Shown piece after piece: positions 22,086 to 23,970 of a stretch of DNA of 23,970 nt; position 1 is the first letter of the stretch, and every line of letters starts with the position of its first letter. The stretch lies in NCBI GenBank assembly GCA_030151165.1, contig JASLEM010000050.1, forward strand, positions 1-23,970, written 5' to 3'. The DNA is from Burkholderiaceae bacterium (GTDB lineage Bacteria; Pseudomonadota; Gammaproteobacteria; Burkholderiales; Burkholderiaceae). Below the pieces are notes generated by a model. The model did not search any database. It was not told the origin of the DNA and worked only from the letters and a program-made list of their open reading frames with translations. A program made the translations under genes and the position numbers.

Positions 22086-22121
22086 CACTCGTTTTCGGAC
22101 GTGACCGAATGTGTATGAGTG
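22086..22121. promoter_or_regulatory. Nested dyad, possible operator of the envelope operon
   Basis: Inner inverted repeat TTCGG-ACGTGA-CCGAA at 22094-22109, flanked by a second pair, CACTC at 22086-22090 and GAGTG at 22117-22121, centred two bases away. It sits 60-95 bases upstream of the first gene's ATG, a usual place for an activator or repressor site. The adjacent NarL/FixJ regulator is the obvious candidate binder, but this is inference. Confidence 0.35.
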
Positions 22122-22211
22122 CCCGACTGTGGGGACATCTCGACCCGACTCGTCAGGATTGCGACGCCCCTGATCGTCGGCAACTCACTACGCTGTCAGG
22201 AGTTCTCCACT

Positions 22212-22241
22212 GAAAAGGAAAACGGCCTCGCAAGGAGGCCG
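22212..22241 (-). terminator. Rho-independent terminator of the response-regulator gene
   Basis: On the minus strand: a 7-bp perfect stem CGGCCTC/GAGGCCG with loop CTTGC, followed by TTTTCCTTTT. It lies about 140 bases after the stop of the NarL-type regulator and upstream of the envelope operon, so the regulator and the operon are probably separate transcripts. Confidence 0.82.
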
Positions 22242-22318
22242 CACCACATGCACACGAGGCAAATTCACCGGCGCTGCCGCTCGAGGCCGCCCTGGCGAAA
22301 TTCAAGGGAGCGGCGGAT

Positions 22319-22358
22319 CTGGCTTCGCCAGTCAGCTCGCGGCCGGCCCCTCGGGGGC
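22319..22358. repeat. REP-like paired hairpins in a gene 3' region
   Basis: Two small hairpins with three-base loops: CTGGC-TTC-GCCAG at 22319-22331 and GCCCC-TCG-GGGGC at 22346-22358, just downstream of the response-regulator stop. A wider dyad CTGGCGAA/TTCGCCAG also joins 22292-22299 to 22324-22331. The motif GGATCTGGCTTCGCCAG followed by a CCCCTCGGGGG element recalls dispersed intergenic repeats I have seen in Comamonadaceae-type genomes; no second copy is present in this window. Confidence 0.4.
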
Positions 22359-22382
22359 AGGGAGCGCCAGCGACCGTGGGGC

Positions 22383-23015
22383 TCAATCATCCAGGTCGAT
22401 CAGCTTCTCGCGCAGCGCCCAGCGCACGAGGGCCGGCACGTCGGCCAGCTCCAGCTTGGCCATCAGGCGGCTGCGGTAGGTGTCGACCGTCTTCGGCGAC
22501 AGGTGCAGCTCCTCGCCGATCGCGGCGCTCGACTTGCCGCGCGCGACCATCACGAGGATCTGGCGTTCGCGCGGCGACAGCGTGCTGCCCTTGTCGGCGT
22601 CGGTGGTCAGGCCCTGGACGGCGATGTCGGTGAGCCCGGCGCCGAGGTAGCGGCGGCCGAGGGCGACGGCCTCGACCGCGGCGAGCAGCTCGGTGCTCGC
22701 GGCGCCCTTGAGCACGTAGCCCGACGCGCCCATGCGCAGCGCCTCGGCCACGTTGCGCGGCTGGTCGGACATCGACAGCACGATCACGCGCGCCGACAGG
22801 TTGCGCCGTTGCAACTCGGCCAGCACCTCGAATCCGGAGCGGCCGTCGAGGTGGAGGTCGAGCAGCACGACCTCGGGCTCCATCCGGTTCACTTCCGAGA
22901 GGGCCTGCGTGATGTCGGCGCCTTCGCCGACGATGGTGTGGCCGGCGCTCTCGAGCAATGCCCGAAGCCCCGCGCGCACGATGAGGTGGTCGTCGATCAG
23001 ATAGATTCTTGTCAT
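22383..23015 (-). CDS. NarL/FixJ family response regulator
   Basis: A 210-residue protein of standard length. The receiver domain (1-~118) has the acidic pair D8/D9, the phospho-acceptor Asp53 (VVLLDLHLDG), Ser81 (VIVLSMS) and Lys103 (GYVLKGA), so all active-site residues are present. The LuxR-type helix-turn-helix (~145-205) reads LSPRERQILVMVARGKSSAA then LHLSPKTVDTYRSRLMAKL, the classic family signature. On phosphorylation such proteins dimerise and bind DNA. GGGAG eight bases before the ATG at 23015 supports the start. A sigma-70-like promoter lies at 23175-23203 and a terminator at 22212-22241, so it appears to be transcribed alone. No histidine kinase is complete in the window. It lies directly upstream of the envelope operon, in the same direction, so it is a candidate regulator of it. 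Confidence 0.93.
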   Translation of the reverse strand: MTRIYLIDDHLIVRAGLRALLESAGHTIVGEGADITQALSEVNRMEPEVVLLDLHLDGRSGFEVLAELQRRNLSARVIVLSMSDQPRNVAEALRMGASGYVLKGAASTELLAAVEAVALGRRYLGAGLTDIAVQGLTTDADKGSTLSPRERQILVMVARGKSSAAIGEELHLSPKTVDTYRSRLMAKLELADVPALVRWALREKLIDLDD

Positions 23016-23338
23016 TCCCTGGTCTCCCACGTCTTTCCGTCCGACCGCCGGCGGAGAAGACATTCCTTCCCGACCCGCGGCGCTGGCGCCGTCGAGTCCT
23101 CCCGTCGACCCGCGTCCCGGTTCTTTCCGCGTCATCGACACACGCGGCGGCCGGGACTTCGAAGTCCAGCGGACACACTACGCCGCACGATCGATCAGGT
23201 CAATGGTGTAAATGTATTTGCGCCAATGTAGATGGCGCGCCGGATCCGGGTCGCGGCAAAAGCCGCCGGTCCACCGGCCAGTTCGTCGAACACGGCGTTG
23301 CAGCGCCCGACCAGGGGCGAGCGCGCCGGCGTGGTGCC
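23016..23338. other. 323-base intergenic region between the two regulators
   Basis: No credible protein gene was seen. It holds the leader and probable promoter (23175-23203) of the NarL-type regulator. An AT-richer stretch at about 23200-23235, unusual for this genome, lies just upstream of the promoter. No terminator was recognised after the CheY-like gene. Confidence 0.55.
23175..23203 (-). promoter_or_regulatory. Probable sigma-70 promoter for the NarL-type regulator
   Basis: On the minus strand TTGACC (23203-23198) and TAGTGT (23180-23175) are separated by exactly 17 bases. The -35 matches consensus at 5 of 6 positions; the -10 keeps the key TA...T. Transcription would begin near 23168, giving a leader of about 150 bases before the ATG at 23015. 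Confidence 0.45.
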
Positions 23339-23725
23339 TCAGGCGACCAGCACTTCCAGCAGGCGGTCGATCTCGACCGGCTTGACGAGGTGGGCGTCGA
23401 ACCCGGCGGCGTTGGCGCGCGCGATGTCCTCGGCGCCGCCGTAGCCGGTGAAGGCGATCAGCCGCAGCGGGGCGCCCGCGCGGCGCCGGCGGATCTCGGC
23501 GGCGAGCTGGTAGCCGTCCATGCCGGGCAGGCCGATGTCGACGACGGCGACCGTCGGGTCGAAGGTCTCGATCAGCTTCAGCGCGATGTCGGGGTGCGTG
23601 GCCGTCGCGACCTCGTAGCCGAAGGCCTGCAGCAGGATCTCCATCGACTCCAGCGCGTCGACGTTGTCGTCCACGAGCAGGACGCGCAGCGCGGCGGGGG
23701 AGTCGGGGGGGCGAGGCGTGGACAT
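23339..23725 (-). CDS. Stand-alone CheY-like receiver protein
   Basis: A 128-residue single-domain response regulator. The first ~11 residues are a Pro/Ser leader. The receiver follows with the acidic pair D19/D20 (VLLVDDN), phospho-acceptor Asp63 (VAVVDIGLPGMDGY), Thr93 (AFTGYG) and Lys115 (LVKPVE), all canonical. The LVKP and IGLPGMDG motifs are of the kind found in receivers of hybrid histidine kinases, so it probably takes phosphate from a hybrid kinase or acts in a phosphorelay and not in flagellar switching. There is no output domain. The ATG at 23725 was chosen because upstream codons do not resemble coding sequence, though no strong ribosome site is seen. It is 323 bases upstream of the NarL-type gene and divergent from a gene starting near the window edge. 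Confidence 0.9.
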   Translation of the reverse strand: MSTPRPPDSPAALRVLLVDDNVDALESMEILLQAFGYEVATATHPDIALKLIETFDPTVAVVDIGLPGMDGYQLAAEIRRRRAGAPLRLIAFTGYGGAEDIARANAAGFDAHLVKPVEIDRLLEVLVA

Positions 23726-23898
23726 CGGCGCGGGGTTTCCGGTTCCGGCGGCGGCCGGGTGCGCGCGGATTATGGCAGTCGGCCACGGTCGCGCATCCGC
23801 TGTCCGTCCTACAGGCGGTGATCCGTTGCGCCTACCGGACGCGCGCGCGCCGCGCCCGACACTGGAGCGCACTCGACAATGACCCTTCGGAGACGCCC

Positions 23899-23928
23899 AT
23901 GACGACCGCGACGGAGCCCGTCCGATGA
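23899..23928 (+). CDS. Possible 9-codon leader ORF with ATGA overlap
   Basis: An ATG at 23899 preceded by GGAG (23889-23892) opens a nine-codon frame (MTTATEPVR) that ends in TGA at 23926-23928, overlapping the ATG of the next frame (ATGA). This is the arrangement of translational coupling. The downstream start has its own GGAG at 23913-23916, so the short frame may instead be chance. Confidence 0.3.
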   Translation: MTTATEPVR

Positions 23929-23970
23929 CCGACTCGACGCACGTCGTGCCGCCCGGCGACGAGAACAAGC
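23925..23970 (+). CDS. Start of a plus-strand gene cut by the window edge
   Basis: An open frame beginning MTDSTHVVPPGDENK runs off the right edge. GGAG at 23913-23916, eight bases before the ATG, supports the start. Only 15 residues are visible, too few to assign a function. Being divergent from a stand-alone receiver gene, a sensor or hybrid histidine kinase would be a natural guess, but nothing in the visible residues shows this. Confidence 0.5.
   Translation, partial: MTDSTHVVPPGDENK

Larger units (their letters stand above)
22026..22382. other. 357-base intergenic region upstream of the envelope operon
   Basis: No credible protein gene was seen. From the operon outward it holds the operon leader, a nested dyad (22086-22121), an intrinsic terminator for the response-regulator gene (22212-22241) and a REP-like hairpin pair (22319-22358). 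I could not identify a convincing sigma-70 or sigma-54 promoter for the operon. Confidence 0.6.

Overview
The window is very GC-rich and densely coding. The run holB-pilZ-tatD, the SlyX and Pal-type proteins and the overall codon use point to a betaproteobacterium, most likely order Burkholderiales (Comamonadaceae or a neighbouring group). This is inferred from gene content; there is no rRNA or marker gene for a firmer placement. I saw no tRNA, rRNA, CRISPR array, insertion sequence, integrase or phage gene.

Layout. (1) 1-2546, plus strand: the end of holB, then a PilZ protein, TatD and an exported ankyrin-repeat protein. (2) 2774-3013: a 79-residue protein of unknown function. (3) 3114-6064, minus strand: a MarR regulator, a Pal-like lipoprotein with its own terminator, and a glycoamylase-domain protein (GH144/GH162-like). 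(4) 6222-8743: a small secreted W-repeat protein (plus), an orphan Leu/Ile/Val-type substrate-binding protein (minus) and an exported protein made of a tandem 66-residue duplication (minus). Between the last two, a row of perfect hairpins ends in a plus-strand intrinsic terminator that no plus-strand gene explains, so it is a small-RNA candidate. (5) 8938-10653, plus: SlyX and a ClC-type chloride/proton antiporter. (6) 10634-22025, minus: about 11.4 kb holding four large cell-envelope genes in one direction. (7) 22383-23725, minus: a NarL/FixJ response regulator and a stand-alone CheY-like receiver. The start of a divergent gene runs off the right edge.

The most notable region is (6). In transcription order it encodes a single-span protein with a periplasmic DUF11-like domain (221 aa); a secreted protein of repeated Ig-like/DUF11 domains with Ca-binding-type loops (880 aa); a 1719-aa protein with Ig-like/SdrD-type domains ahead of a large predicted outer-membrane beta-barrel; and a 904-aa secreted protein joining a TadG_C (DUF2134)-like region to SdrD_B-like and DUF11 domains. 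The last two genes overlap by 16 bases. The set looks like an envelope-spanning or surface-structure module, possibly controlled by the adjacent NarL-type regulator through a nested dyad at 22086-22121. Domain calls come from reading motifs and not from searches; the assembly and regulation model is inference.
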